A DNA stretch of 64,000 nt from Owenia fusiformis (lineage: Eukaryota > Annelida > Polychaeta > Sabellida > Oweniidae): the NCBI GenBank assembly GCA_903813345.2, contig CAIIXF020000005.1:15813375-15877374 (forward strand), in the 5' to 3' direction. The position numbers and the translations under genes were made by a program. Positions within the stretch are counted from its first letter, which is position 1. Each line of letters starts with the position of its first letter. The notes beneath the pieces were generated by a model. The model saw nothing but the letters and a program-made list of their open reading frames with translations, searched no databases and had not been told where the DNA came from. Of this stretch, positions 1 to 11,370 are shown piece by piece.

Positions 1-1415
1 AAATAAATCCATTAAAACCTGTTGTAAATGCTTAAGGAGCCTACTTATCCGCCATTGTAACTGTGTTATGCCTTGCAGAGTTTTACCTGACATTCTACCT
101 GGTTTATTGATAATTGTATTAGTAGACTAAAGTTGTTAATCTGGATAAAGATGTAATGTTAATTGTGCCTACCAGCTGTGTGTAAACAATTTAGTCGTAT
201 TAGTGTATTGAATTTGAATATATGGATTGTTCTCGTTAGTTCAAAATAATGATTGACACTGACTTGAGGCAAATATTTAAGCATAAGTGCAAAAAGGGGT
301 CCAGTAACCAGATACCAGGGTGTCACAAAAAACACCCTAACAGCACAAGTCAATAAAAACAAACCTATGTGTTGATCCCGAACTATTGTCTAACACACAA
401 ACAATCAAAGTGGATGATGTCCTTTATAAATGAGATCTGAAGTGTTAACTAGTTGTGCAAAATGTTTACCAAGATATTACCTTTATACTCCCATAAAAAA
501 GCATTATCAGCTCAGTTTTATCTCATGATATTGTGATACCCATCAATATTCAATTTGATTGTACAATCGGTACTTCTAATAAATAAATAAGTATTTTTCA
601 TTATTACATTCTATGTTTTTCAATCTCAGATCCCGTCATTATATTTATGATACTGATTCAGAGGTAAAAACAAAGAGGCTCATAATTCAGGATTTAAAGA
701 TAATCGTCATAGTCACCCAATGTTTTCCTGTTGCCATTGGCAACAGAACACATCAATTCTATCTAATGTGTTAAATGCCAATAACTACTTATCTATCAGT
801 TCTCAACATGCTATTCTGAATTTTATTCACTATTTGCATGCACTCCTGAATAAAGTCTTACATTATAGTTGGCCTTAATCGATGAAACATGATGTTTCCA
901 AGTCTTTATATTATCAATAGCATCGCTCATGTTTGTTTCAAGTGCCGCTATTGAGGCAAATGCGTATCTACTAAAAGTGTCATCGAAATGTTGGAAATAG
1001 ATGCAAACTCAAACTTCTTCAAATAGTTCATGGTGTTTCGGTCATTTAAGACTTGGGAAATGTATCATTTTTATATAATCCGCTAAGCATGATTTTTGAA
1101 ATTGCTGGTAAATATTTCTCAAATGGTTTAAGTTAGGATTTGCCTAATTTTTGTGACATATTATAGGTTACAGGAATTTAGAATGAAGCCTAACCCCAGG
1201 ATTATTTACTCTACTTAACTAACATTATATGATAAAACAAACAATTTGAGCAAATATGATAAACTGTATCACATATTCTATATAGGAGATAACCTACTAC
1301 ATGTTTATATACACATACATATGATGCATATAGTAACTTTATGCTCAATAAATAGGTATTTTCTCTTTTATCGCACATTCTTGTAATAATAGTTGATTAA
1401 GGGAGATTATTTCAG
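1..1415. other. AT-rich non-coding stretch
   Basis: I see no supported exon, RNA gene or clear repeat here. Reading frames are short and lack splice-bounded conserved motifs. Because the FANK1 exons further right lack their N-terminal domain, this may be intron or upstream sequence of that gene, but nothing in the bases proves it. Confidence 0.4.
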
Positions 1416-1471
1416 ATTGCTACAAGAATTATGGAGACTTATTAGCTCCTGCTATCTCTGTTCAAATACAG
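1416..1471 (+). CDS. Possible fibronectin-III end exon of FANK1
   Basis: A 56-nt segment is bounded by TTATTTCAG on the left and GTAGAA on the right and is open in one frame, reading CYKNYGDLLAPAISVQIQ. This resembles the end of a fibronectin type III domain (asparagine/tyrosine-glycine turn, then a proline-containing last strand). FANK1 proteins carry such a domain before the ankyrin repeats, and the exon lies upstream of and in the same direction as the clear FANK1 exons. The exon linking it to the ankyrin part was not found, so a chance ORF between splice-like sites is quite possible. Confidence 0.3.
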
Positions 1472-2419
1472 GTAGAATCTTGATATATTATGAATTATTC
1501 AAATCGTAGATAATGACTTTCGTAGAACTGGCGTTGATTTGTGAGTCTCAGTAACTAAATCTGTTCTCATTTACATGTACTTTGTTTCGAGAATGGTCAG
1601 GGAAGCCTCGGTCAATTGGGTGATGAGACCAACACCAAAAGCATTTGGATCTGTCCGATGAAACAAATGCATTTCAATTCAAAGTACCAATGTTGTCTTA
1701 CGCGTACATATTCACCTGATGCAAGAGCAAACTAGTGCCAAGATCTGATTAGGTTTTAGGCGTGTTTGATAAATTACTTGGTGTCCATTTTGAATTTTTT
1801 GATGAAAAAGGATTGATGTTTATCAATGATTCAATGTGTATCTCGTTCAACTTGCTGTAGAACTAAAGCTCTACGTTGAAGGATGGAAATATGCTACGAT
1901 CAGGTCTTACTTTGATACTGCATAAACTGCTTAGTCCTTATCTATTCACCTTTTGCCTAAATCATTCTGTGTTCAACATTGTGTCATTCCATTTATCCAA
2001 TAAATACTGCAGGGGTCATGTTTTCTTATGGAGTAGTATTCTTTAATAGTGGTAAACAAATATGTTTGTATTGGTCTGAAAGAGCTATTGGACAAATTGT
2101 GGGAAAACATGCGATATTTACAGCTGTTTGTGGTTTATGGAGGTAAGAATGGAGTAAAGGAAGTTTGTGCTTTGATCTAATAGTCCATTCTTGTTTTAAT
2201 CATTCCTCTACATGCCAACACTGTACTGAATTTGATTTACATTGAATTGCTCACTTTCATAGTGTAGTGGTGTTGATTAATAGTTTATATTGGTAAGTAT
2301 TCGAAGGTTGTACCTTGGGAAGGAATATTGGGTTTATCTTGAGGGAAATATATCATATTCACCATTCAAACACATTTTCAAAGATGTCAATAACATAGTG
2401 AGCCTATTAAATTGCCCCC

Positions 2420-2466
2420 TCATCCGTCTGCCCTTCCGTCTGTCTGTCAGTCCATCTGTCTATCAA
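2420..2466. repeat. Degenerate CCGTCTG/TCTGTC microsatellite
   Basis: Short run of CCGTCTG and CTGTCTGTC units, imperfect. Similar GTCC/GTCTG runs occur at 13.07 kb and, on the other strand, at 51.07 kb; in those places they adjoin a GAGCTCACATG-like motif, so they may be parts of one dispersed repeat family. Confidence 0.6.
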
Positions 2467-2904
2467 TAAGTTTTTATCCAAACTTTTGTAATGTTACTCA
2501 CATAAAACTTAATGACGAGCTTGTTATATTGATTACATTAGAGCCAAATGGAAAAACATTGATGAATAATACTGCGATTAGAGGATCTGAAACTGTGAAA
2601 GCAATAATAATGACATAATAATGACAGTTGACATTTATTACAAGTTCTCCACAGATCAATACCTCATCTATCATCCACCTTTTAAGTTTCATATCACTCG
2701 CTTTATATGAGAGTTGAATATTCCCTTTATCATCGTGAACAATTTGATTAAGATATATGTTATGACAGAGAGTTGAACAACATCAGAGAGTGTGCCACGA
2801 TCACTGTGACATATCAAGCCTTGATGCAACTTAACCGGGCAGTGAATCCAGTTAAGAAAGTGAATAAATTCATTTGTATAATGCATGTTTTGTGATTTAA
2901 CACC

Positions 2905-3010
2905 CAGGCCCGTAGCCAGCTATTGCCAAGGCGGTTCATTTTTCAAAAGATTCCAGGGGGTTTGTCTTGACAACTTTTGCCCAAATTCACTTGAAAAGTT
3001 CAGATAGAAC
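2905..3010 (+). mobile_element. Truncated copy of the CAGGCCCRTAGCCAG MITE
   Basis: Begins CAGGCCCGTAGCCAG and continues with TTGCCAAGG, TCCAGGGGG and TTTTGCCCAAATT, the same order as the complete 185-bp element at 31,685-31,869. The right inverted repeat was not found, so this copy looks 3'-truncated or decayed. Confidence 0.65.
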
Positions 3011-3885
3011 GAAAATGCTGTGTTGAACAGGGCAAACCATGTAAAGAAATTTATTCAAATAAACTTTGGGCAATACCTGGGAGCAAAATGAACTTATGTA
3101 AATAACAATTCAAATAGTTCTAAAGCACTCAAAGTTTATCTGTGTATTTGAGGTTTTGGGAACAATAGGTATTCTCCAATGAATCAAATAGACCTTAACA
3201 AGACATATATGGAGGACTTTTATATCACAATTTGTTGTGTTTATTTTGCTAGTTTGTCTTCCAAAGGGTTTGACTCTAGACATTGAAATATGAGAAATTA
3301 TAAGAAACAGAATTATACCATTTCAAGTGCAAGTTAGAGAATCTCTTCAGTTTTTTTCTGAAAGAAAATTGTTCGAAAAGTTCTCCCATGTCGATGTCTT
3401 ACAATGAATGAAAGAAATGTGACATTGTGCACTAGATTGCATTATATATTGTATATATTTTGTTATTTTGCTTGGCAATATATATAACAGCTCTACTGTA
3501 AACCATGTTTATTTCACAATGCAACATTCATGATTTCAGAATATCCAAGTATTTTGTATAATGCTGAGTTTGAATTGACAGAATTCAGTCCATTCAACAA
3601 TTGTAGATTGTAAATCATGTTAATTTTCATGTTTACTGTATGAATATAACAATATGCCAAATTGGGCGTCATCCACTTTAATATACATTTCTCACTCATA
3701 TTATTGGAAATAAATAAATAGCACAACATAAAACAAAAACTGTAACTGGATTAATTTGCAAGAATACCCATTCGTGAATCTATTGAAGATGACATAGAGA
3801 AAAATAATGTTTTACAGTACTTACTTTGATAAATGTTCTATACTTGCACAGTTGTAATTTTTGTTTTACCATGTCAGCACCACTC

Positions 3886-4033
3886 TTGTCATGTCACCAC
3901 AACTCTTGGTGACATATTGTGGTAGTCTCAAACTTTTTTTGTGAACGGTATTCAGCATTCGCTGGTTGGTGTTTGGCAGTCAGCATCTGTGACAAATGGC
4001 AGGTGGTGACATTTTGCATGTTGATGCCTTGTT
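3886..4033 (+). repeat. Dispersed GTGGTGAC-hairpin repeat, copy 1
   Basis: Shares an ordered set of blocks with copies at 7.69, 12.85 and 41.01 kb: GTCACC...GGTGAC hairpin, AACTTTTT, GTGTTTGGCAGT, AAATGGCAGGTGGTGACATT, then ATGCCTTGTTT. This copy ends about 68 bp upstream of the splice acceptor of the first clear FANK1 exon. Class unknown; no terminal inverted repeat or poly-A tail is evident. Confidence 0.75.
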
Positions 4034-4101
4034 TCATATTTATTCTACTGTACATATAATGTATATATTTATAATTTACAAGTGTATCCTTGTCTTTTCA
4101 G

Positions 4102-7100
4102 AGATGTTGTGATTGATGTACCAGATAAATATGGCAACTGTCCACTAATGAATGCAGCTAGTAAAGGATATATAGAGTAAGTAAGAATTAAGGGACTAGG
4201 AGGGAAAGAGATGGGTTGAGAGGAAATTTGGAAAAACTTAATATATTTTGCTCTCATTGTTCCAAATGCCTTTTTTCTGAAATTCCAACATTTTGGCCTG
4301 TTTCAGGATAATTTTTGGATTTTTAGGGTTGAATGGTAAAACTTTGTTATAAATGTCATTTCTGCATATTAAATCCTCAATAACTATTTGATCAGATATC
4401 TCAATCACTTTTTCAGATAATAAATTCAGGATTGTATGGAAAATATTTTTGAAAAGATTGCATCGAACATTTCTCACCGTCTAGTCTCTATTTCATCTAA
4501 TTCCTGTAATTTACTAAAGGAGTATCTGAATTTCCTATACTAACTTATTTTGTACCTCACACTTTGTGAAGCCTTATACCTTCTGTTCATGATAGACCTT
4601 ACATTAAGTAGGAGAGTTCTTGACATTTTTATAACACGAGATGCACTAAAAATGTTTTTGAACTTCCAACCACTTCAGCAGATAACATGTAGACACTTTT
4701 CTCAAGTAATTTGGACCAAAGCACCTGTTGTTTTGTGTAAAATTGTGTAATAATTTTGCTTTTTTATTTTTATTTTATTTTGATCATGATCATATAAGTT
4801 AATGAAGTCCCTTGACCTTATACACATATGGGTTCTTATACCTTCTCATTAAATCCAACCTCCATTTCAATTAATAGTATATTAAGGGAGGATTGTTGCA
4901 TGACAAGTCTTTTTATTCTAAATTGTATTTGCAATTCATGATCCCTAAAACACAAACTCAGTTAATGGCTTAAGATTATTATCAATTAATATATATCTCG
5001 AAAAATAAATTAATGGTTTCCTGTTTTAATTCAATAGTTTATAAAGTCACATAAGAGTTGCAATACCTTGTTTTAATCGTGATATTTGTCAAGATCTTTA
5101 TGGCACCTTAATTAATTTTTCAATTCTCTATTTCAGTGTCATGGACGTATTGATCGCACGAGGAGCTGATGTCAATTGGAAAAATGATTCTGGAAAAACA
5201 GCGTAAGTTCTGAATCATGTAATCTGATTCGGTTTATAAAATGGCTTTCTATAATCTCATAAAACTCTTTGAATAAATATGTATTTTATACTGGAGGTTA
5301 TAAATTGAATTGCATTACTTTATGTGACGTTTGAGTAGCAAAGATTACTCATCTGAAGTTCTATTCAATATGAATTTTTTCCATGTCTGCAGCATTTCAT
5401 TTTATGATTGAAAATGTATATTCTAAATTATAAATTACTTGTACCTCAAAGGCTACAATTAAATGAAGTTATTTAAGCAAATCTCCTCATAGATGATGGA
5501 ATAAGTTGGCACAAAGTTTATTTGCCCCCACTTAAGAATTTAGATTCATGATAAATAAGAGACATTTTTATCAATTTTTTCATCAGAAGTTTGGCATCAA
5601 TTGCCTCTCTTCCCCAGTCTCTAAATTAGACAATGGGGGTGTGTTCAGGGGTCTGAAACAAGAATAAATGTTGAAAAAAGTGGGAATTAACACTGGAGAT
5701 ATTACCAGTATGGTGAATCCAATAAGTTCTGATGAAAATACTCCGAACATTTTAATTTGTAGATAATTTGGATTATTTTTTCACAGTTGAAGTTCTATCT
5801 TCTGATTTGCATACTAGAATGTTTGATGTGAATGTTTGAACATTTTTTCTTACAGGCTAATGATGGCTTGTTACACTGGGAAACTGGAATCAGTAGAACG
5901 TCTCCGTCAGGCAGGTGCTAGTTACGATATCACAGATAAAGCCGGCTGTGCAGCCATTCATTCAGCCATTGATGGGAAAAATAGTGAACTTATAGAATGG
6001 ATTTTGGATGACGGAGCTGATGTGAACACGAAAGAACTTTCCACAAAATGGACACCTTTATTACGATGTGGTAAAGAAATTCTGTTGATATCTTTGGATT
6101 TCTTTTGTCTTAAACATACTTCCAGGCACTCAAATGCAATGGGAATAAACACCCCGAGTCCCCTTTTGTTCATTATAATCTCAATTGTAACTATTGTGGT
6201 CTTTTATAGGGGTTTGAATATGCAATGTCATGATTTTCTGGTTATATATTCTGATTGGGAATTGACTAGATCAATGGATTGTCTCTTTTTTAAAGTGTAG
6301 AATAAATTTAGTACTTGTACGGCATGCATAACTTTTTGTCTGTATGATATTTAATTTTTTCATTAGCACATTAAAACTAGGCTTCATGGAGCAACTCCAC
6401 TAGAAGTTTCAGATGACTAGCTCACCTAGATGCACTTTTCTTCACAAAAGTTAATATTTTTGAAATTAAGGAGGAAATCATATTTATTTGACACCCTGTA
6501 CTAAGTGTACTTATTAGCATCATACCCTAATATATCAATGTCTATTGTCATTTCAGCATCAGTAAATGGCAATGTTAATGTAGCTTCAACACTTATAAAA
6601 CAAGGCGCAGAGTTAGATATAAAAGACGCAGATGGTAAAACAGCACTGATGATTGCAGTAGTAAATGGGCACCAACCTCTTGTTGAATTATTGTTATCCA
6701 AGAATGCTGATGTACAGGCTAAAAATGAGGTAATTTTGGGGTTAGAATCGTACAGTGTAATTCTAAGGTTAGACTGACATACAGTTTAATTTTCGGGTTA
6801 GACTCATTCAGTGTAATTTTGGGGTTAGACTCTTATGTGTAATTTTTGGGTTGGACTTGTACAGTTTAATTCTGGGGTTAGACTCATACAGTGTAATTTT
6901 GGGGTTCGACTCTTATGTGTAATTTTGGGATTGGACTCGTACAGTGTAATTCTGGGGTTAGACTCATACAGTAACTTTGGGGCTAGACTCGTATAGTGTA
7001 ATTTCCTGTTAGAGCCCCATGCCAAAAATGAGTGGTGGGGGCTGGGGGAGGGGGATCATAGCAGGTCTCTGACGCTTTTAATTTATATATTATTTTGTAG

Positions 7101-10100
7101 AGTTTAGTATAGTACTTTTTTCCACCTTGTATTTTTATCTGTTTATTCATAATAATTAAATGACATATTTACAATTTCTTTTGTCTTTTGACTCCAGGAT
7201 TTCAATTAGTTTGTTTATAATTAAAGTTGAATAAATGGAATTACATGTACATGTATATGATTCTATAAATCTCTGCTTAATAATGGTTTTACTTTGTTTG
7301 TAGTTCGGCAAAACAGTTATTGAAATGGCACACTCTATGGATAGACAGGTAAAGTTGATTCTCAATAAATTATCATGTGTTTAAATTATTATGGTTTACA
7401 TGAGAATGAATAAATATAGGCTCTCATACATTTCAGTATTTCTACCTTTAGTGTTTTTTGAGTGAAAATGTTTTTGGGTGAAAAACCACTAAACTAAATT
7501 GAGTGAAACAGTCTTATGTATATTTCACATCTAATTCTACATAGAATCAATTTTGTTTCACTTAAATGTGTAAAACAATTCACATTTCCACAAAGTCTTT
7601 ATTCACAAAGATGAATGAGTGCTGTAACAAAATAGATTACTTGTAAATTAAGTGAATTTCAACTTTTGAAAGTAGCCTTAATATTTGTTGTTACCACCAC
7701 CTCTTCAACATCTTGTAACAAATAGCAGGTGGTGACATTTTACATGTTTATGCCTTGTTTATAGATGTCTCTGATGTATGATTGTATTTCAGCTAATAAT
7801 TAGAACAATGAATGAACACATGACCAGGCATGGTTTAAAAGGAACAGCGAAATGTATGTCAAAGCTATGGTTTTGTATTTCCTGGCTTATCAAGCTGTGG
7901 TATTAACACATTAATTGTTGTATCCCCCATGTGTGATAGTAGCTAGTCCTGCAGTAACAGACCATAAATGGGCGCAGAATATTATTCTTGTAATATGGAT
8001 ATTGTATCTGGATGCCAGATAAAGAAAATATGTGATTTACCTGAAATTAGAGAGATATTATCTTGAAATGGAAGAAACATTTAAAAAAATTGCACTGGCA
8101 CTTTTATTGCACAAACACTTTTTTCTTGGTCTTTTTCTGATTAGAATACTGTAGATTGTAGTGTAGACTATATGTAGGTATCTTTCATTCATCTAGTCAG
8201 ATTAGCTTTTCATTGTCATAGCTGTATTCTTGAAATTCAAAAGGGTCATAGACTATATGTCTTGGTATCTTTTTTCCATCTACTTAGATTAGTTTTTTTC
8301 TTGGTCTATTTCTTTAGATTGTAGACTTTATGTTAATATATCTTTCATTCATTTTGTCAGATTAGCTTTGCCTTGTCATTGCTATATTCTTAAAATTCAA
8401 AAGGATTGTAGACCATATGTTTAGGCATCTTTCATTCATCTACTAGTTAGATTAGCTCTTCCTTGTCATGGCTATATTTTTAAAGTGGGTCCTACTTTAT
8501 TCAGGGAAATCATATATACTATTGGTACATCTTTTGCTAAAGCCTACATATTTCATCTATCCCAACAACTTCAATCTTCTTGAGGGAATCATATTGATTT
8601 TTGGATTTTCTTGTCTGTTGGCCTTTGATAATCATATGTTCATAAATAACATTGATCTCACTTCGATCTGATTAAGTTTGATCATAATTCTGTATACGTA
8701 GTCTTCAGCCACTATCCTTGACTTAGAAATTCTTTAACTTTGCACTTTCACTTGGATGTATAATAATTTTACAAGAAGGTTTATCAAGACTAGGAAACTA
8801 GAAAGTTATGTTTTATTCACTTTCCCAAAAGTTTGTCTCAGTCCCCCCCCCCCCTCCAGGACATCATGATTTAACCATTAGTATACTTTGTAATGTGGGC
8901 TTCATTTAAATGCAATAAATACACTGTTTGATATTAGTGTATTGTCAGTAGATAAAGTAAATGTATGATGTGTTGCTTATATAAATTAATAGGTCGACAG
9001 ATAGATAATAGACCAGTACTGCCATCTTTCTGTCAACCTTGTGCAAGCGTGTGTGTTCAGTTGTTGCAAAAGTCAATGTGCTTTATTTATAATGGCTTAC
9101 ATTTAATTATGACAGTATCGTTGCAAAATAGTTTAATTTATGATGGCTTAGATTTATGATTTTGTGCTTTGTGAATGCTGCTTCAACCTAAAATAAGTTT
9201 ATTTGCAATATGCTTTATAAGGTGCCCCATTCCATCATCATGAAAATATGGGTGCCCATGGTACGTGGTTGATCACAAATCCAGGCTATTCGATAAAATA
9301 AATGTAATGAACTTTTAGGGTGCATATTCTTTGTATTAAAAGTGGCCTTCATTATGCCTATGATGTCACAAATAGTAAGTAACATGGGAGTCAAAATGTA
9401 CATACACTCAAACAGGTTTATTGTGTATCATTTTTGAAAACATATTTGGTATATCTATTTTTGGTATATCTATTTTTATATGTATATGGTTTATGGTAAG
9501 GATATCAAAATCCAAGAGTACATGCTGTTAAAAATGTCTACACTAACAATTGAGGAATAAGATCCAAGTCCCAAAATTCCAAAACATAATACTCATCCAT
9601 ACTTGAATTAAGCCTTATACTTAACTAATTTCACTGATCAGTATCAAGCGAAGATAATGGCCAGAAACTGGACATCCTAGCTCTCCATTATAAACTCTCA
9701 TAATGTTACTAAATTACCACATATCATTTATATTAAATTATGTAATACCAAAATCCTAGTTACCTACCTTCCCTTAAGCGGTGGAAGGTATTGTTGAACA
9801 GTGGTGCCTACGCATGGTACATGAACAGATAACCATACTCCAGAGTTTTCATGTCATATGAACCTCATATAGTTCAAATATCAAAGCATTACATCAACTA
9901 TAAAGTGGTTTATTTCAATGAAAACAAAAATATCGAAATCAAAACTAATTGCCTGCCATCTTAGATGCGATTATGGCTGTTACCTTCGCTTAATACTGAC
10001 AAGTGAATTTGGATTAGTTTCCTTAAAAGTTTTACCAAACCATGATATGTGTAACTTTGCCTATACAATTAAAAAATGTGTTTTTTGTAAGGCAATCTTG

Positions 10101-10275
10101 TATTTATCGTATATTCATGAAAATAGCAATTGGGAATTGGAAACATGTACCCATAAACAGAATATATACACCTTAAACTTAAACCAATAGGTAATTTATG
10201 TGTTTTGTTTTATTTCAGAGATGTGTGAAGACTCTACAAGAGCACATGGATCGTCTTAACATCAAATACTACTGA
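4102..10275 (+). CDS. FANK1 orthologue, ankyrin-repeat part (6 exons, 5'-partial)
   Basis: Exons 4102-4176, 5137-5202, 5856-6070, 6557-6729, 7304-7348 and 10219-10275 join without frame conflict, each with AG acceptor and GT donor, to about 209 residues ending in TGA. They encode six ankyrin repeats: DKYGNCPLMNAASKGY, NDSGKTALMMACYTGK, DKAGCAAIHSAIDGKN, STKWTPLLRCASVNGN, DADGKTALMIAVVNGH and NEFGKTVIEMAHSMDRQ. The order of motifs, including VPDKYG at the start, IEWILDDGADV in the third repeat and NEFGK-EMA-DRQ at the end, matches vertebrate FANK1 (fibronectin type III and ankyrin repeat domains 1) as I recall it, rather than a generic ankyrin protein. FANK1 in mammals is testis-enriched and reported in the nucleus; function here is inferred. 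The family is about 345 residues, so the N-terminal FN3 domain (about 110-130 residues) is missing and probably lies left of the window. An alternative C-terminal exon exists at 7,793. Intron 4 carries a minisatellite. Confidence 0.9.
5137..5202 (+). CDS. FANK1 exon: end of ankyrin 1 and start of ankyrin 2
   Basis: Acceptor CTATTTCAG, donor GC|GTAAGT. It completes an aspartate codon split with the previous exon and reads VMDVLIARGADVN, a canonical ankyrin second helix and loop, then NDSGKTA, the start of the second repeat. It is too short to stand out as an ORF and is supported by exact phase continuity on both sides. Confidence 0.9.
6729..7015 (+). repeat. Intronic minisatellite, ~30-bp unit
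   Basis: Directly after the exon end at 6,729 the intron consists of about nine imperfect units of the form TAATTTTGGGGTTAGACTC followed by a variable RTACAGTG or TTATGTG stretch. Unit length varies between about 25 and 33 bp. Because it begins at the splice donor, expansion could have spread from the exon-intron border. Confidence 0.85.
7689..7761 (+). repeat. Dispersed GTGGTGAC-hairpin repeat, copy 2 (3' part)
   Basis: Only the right part of the family is clear: ACCACC, then ACAAATAGCAGGTGGTGACA, ACATGTTTATGCCTTGTTT. It ends about 31 bp before the acceptor of the alternative FANK1 exon at 7,793, so it may have contributed intronic sequence near that acceptor. Confidence 0.7.
7793..7906 (+). 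CDS. Alternative C-terminal exon of FANK1
   Basis: Preceded by ATTGTATTTCAG and in phase with the exon ending at 7,348. It reads LIIRTMNEHMTRHGLKGTAK, clearly related to the regular last exon at 10,219 (RCVKTLQEHMDRLNIKYY): both share a KT/RT-x-x-EHM-x-R-x-x-x-K pattern, so it looks like an exon duplication. Used as a terminal exon it runs on to TAA at 7,904-7,906 and adds a hydrophobic, tryptophan-rich tail (CMSKLWFCISWLIKLWY). If instead spliced at the good donor GTATGT (7,854) to the acceptor at 10,219, the junction makes TAG at once and the protein ends ...GLKGTAK. Either way the C-terminus changes. It could also be a relic not used in mRNA. Confidence 0.6.
   Translation, partial: LIIRTMNEHMTRHGLKGTAKCMSKLWFCISWLIKLWY
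8151..8483 (+). repeat. Four-copy degenerate tandem repeat in FANK1 intron
   Basis: Imperfect units of about 75-95 bp share GATTGTAGAC-TATATGT, GGTATCTTTCATTCATCTA, GTCAGATTAGCTTTTC, CTTGTCAT-GCTATATTCTT and AAATTCAAAAGG. The second unit lacks part of the middle. The copies differ by many substitutions, so the array is old. Confidence 0.75.
8484..10218. other. Last FANK1 intron, no further feature seen
   Basis: Lies between the alternative exon and the regular last exon. It is AT-rich with a C-homopolymer at about 8,845-8,854. No splice-bounded conserved ORF and no strong repeat were found. Confidence 0.5.
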
Positions 10276-10353
10276 CAGATATAACACAAGCTGCTTATTG
10301 TCACTATCACCATAGTAACATGTGTGGAAACCATAGCAACCAAGAACAAAACA

Positions 10354-10359
10354 AATAAA
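10354..10359 (+). terminator. AATAAA polyadenylation signal of FANK1
   Basis: AATAAA occurs about 80 nt after the TGA of the regular last exon. The short distance and strand make it the likely cleavage/polyadenylation signal; further AATAAA-free, AC-rich sequence follows. Confidence 0.55.
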
Positions 10360-10575
10360 ATAATCCTTGTATAAGTGCCATAGCAACTTATATGGAAGCA
10401 AAAGTCACTAAAACCAGAGTACGAGACCAGAGCTGCAAAGAAAAAAAAACAATAAGTCTTTGTATCAAAACCATAGCAACCAGTATGGAAACCATAGTTT
10501 AGCAGCAGTAACCTAGAGTAACATTAAGACCCTAACACCCTGAATAGAAACCGGTGACACCAGTTTGAACAACCC

Positions 10576-10607
<32 letters not shown>

Positions 10608-10744
10608 TGTTCATGCTTCAAAGAGAGAAAGCCGTCCAATATATGTGCTTCAGTGCAAAATGCCGTCCAAAGCTTGGTCTGTTGCTTTATTTCAATACAA
10701 AAGCCGTCCAAGATCATTAATCAAAATCTGTATATTGTGAACAG

Positions 10745-11370
10745 TAGGGCTGGCGCGGAACGGAACAGAATCGGAACGGAACAGAATTCGGAACTTTGCT
10801 TCGGAACTTTCGGAATTTCGGACCTTATTTAAAATAGTTCCTTCTTCTCCCCTTAAGTTCTCATTTTGTTACCATTGGAACAGCAGTGTACAACTATATA
10901 CATATATAAGCTGTTATGTTTATTAAATACAAACACTAGCACTATCTAACTGCCAGAACAAGTGGCATAAATGTTCAAAACTAATGGCAAAATGTTAATG
11001 TCCTTGCCTTCTTGGCACCTTGGCAATACAACTGTTACTGTATATTGTCTTTCTTACAATAATTGTATTTTCTTATAGGTACTGAATATATATAAAACAA
11101 TCATACTTTATTTTTTTTCTATCATTCATTACATATAAAACAAATTAACCGAGTGAAAAATGTTTAATAATTATATATATTTATTGAATTCGTTTCATAG
11201 TACTAGTTCGATATAGCGAGTTAGCGTGTCACTATAACGAAAAGTGAATGTTCTTTAAGGAAAATAAAAGTTCTGAAAATTGTCGGAATATGAGAAGGTA
11301 GGTCCGAAAGTCCGTTTCCGAAGGCAAAATCGGACGGTTCGGACAATAATTCCGTTCCGTGCCAGCCCTA
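10745..11370. mobile_element. Non-autonomous hAT-like DNA transposon with 8-bp TSD
   Basis: The element starts TAGGGCTGGCGCGGAACGGA and ends in the near inverse CCGTTCCGTGCCAGCCCTA. It is flanked by exact copies of GTGAACAG (10,737-10,744 and 11,371-11,378), an 8-bp target duplication as expected for the hAT superfamily. The 626-bp interior has CGGAA-rich subterminal repeats on both sides (CGGAACTTT, TCGGAATTTCGGAC) and an AT-rich centre without a transposase ORF, so it must be mobilised in trans. The intact TSD suggests a fairly recent insertion. Confidence 0.92.

Larger units (their letters stand above)
1472..3885. other. Non-coding stretch, possibly FANK1 intron
   Basis: No supported exon was found. 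It contains a short GTCTGTCTGTC-type microsatellite near 2.42-2.46 kb and a decayed transposon copy near 2.91 kb, described separately. The rest is AT-rich sequence without recognisable structure. Confidence 0.4.

Noticed and set aside
2790-2886. Plus-strand frame with LNRAVNPVKKVNKF, resembling the FANK1 LHRAV linker
   Set aside because: Attractive motif in the right place, but no donor in the right phase to join the exon at 4,102 and no clear acceptor. Probably chance.
5836-6300. 154-codon ORF as a gene of its own
   Set aside because: Only the part 5,856-6,070 is coding; the ORF continues by chance across the GT donor at 6,071 into the intron, and starts before the acceptor.
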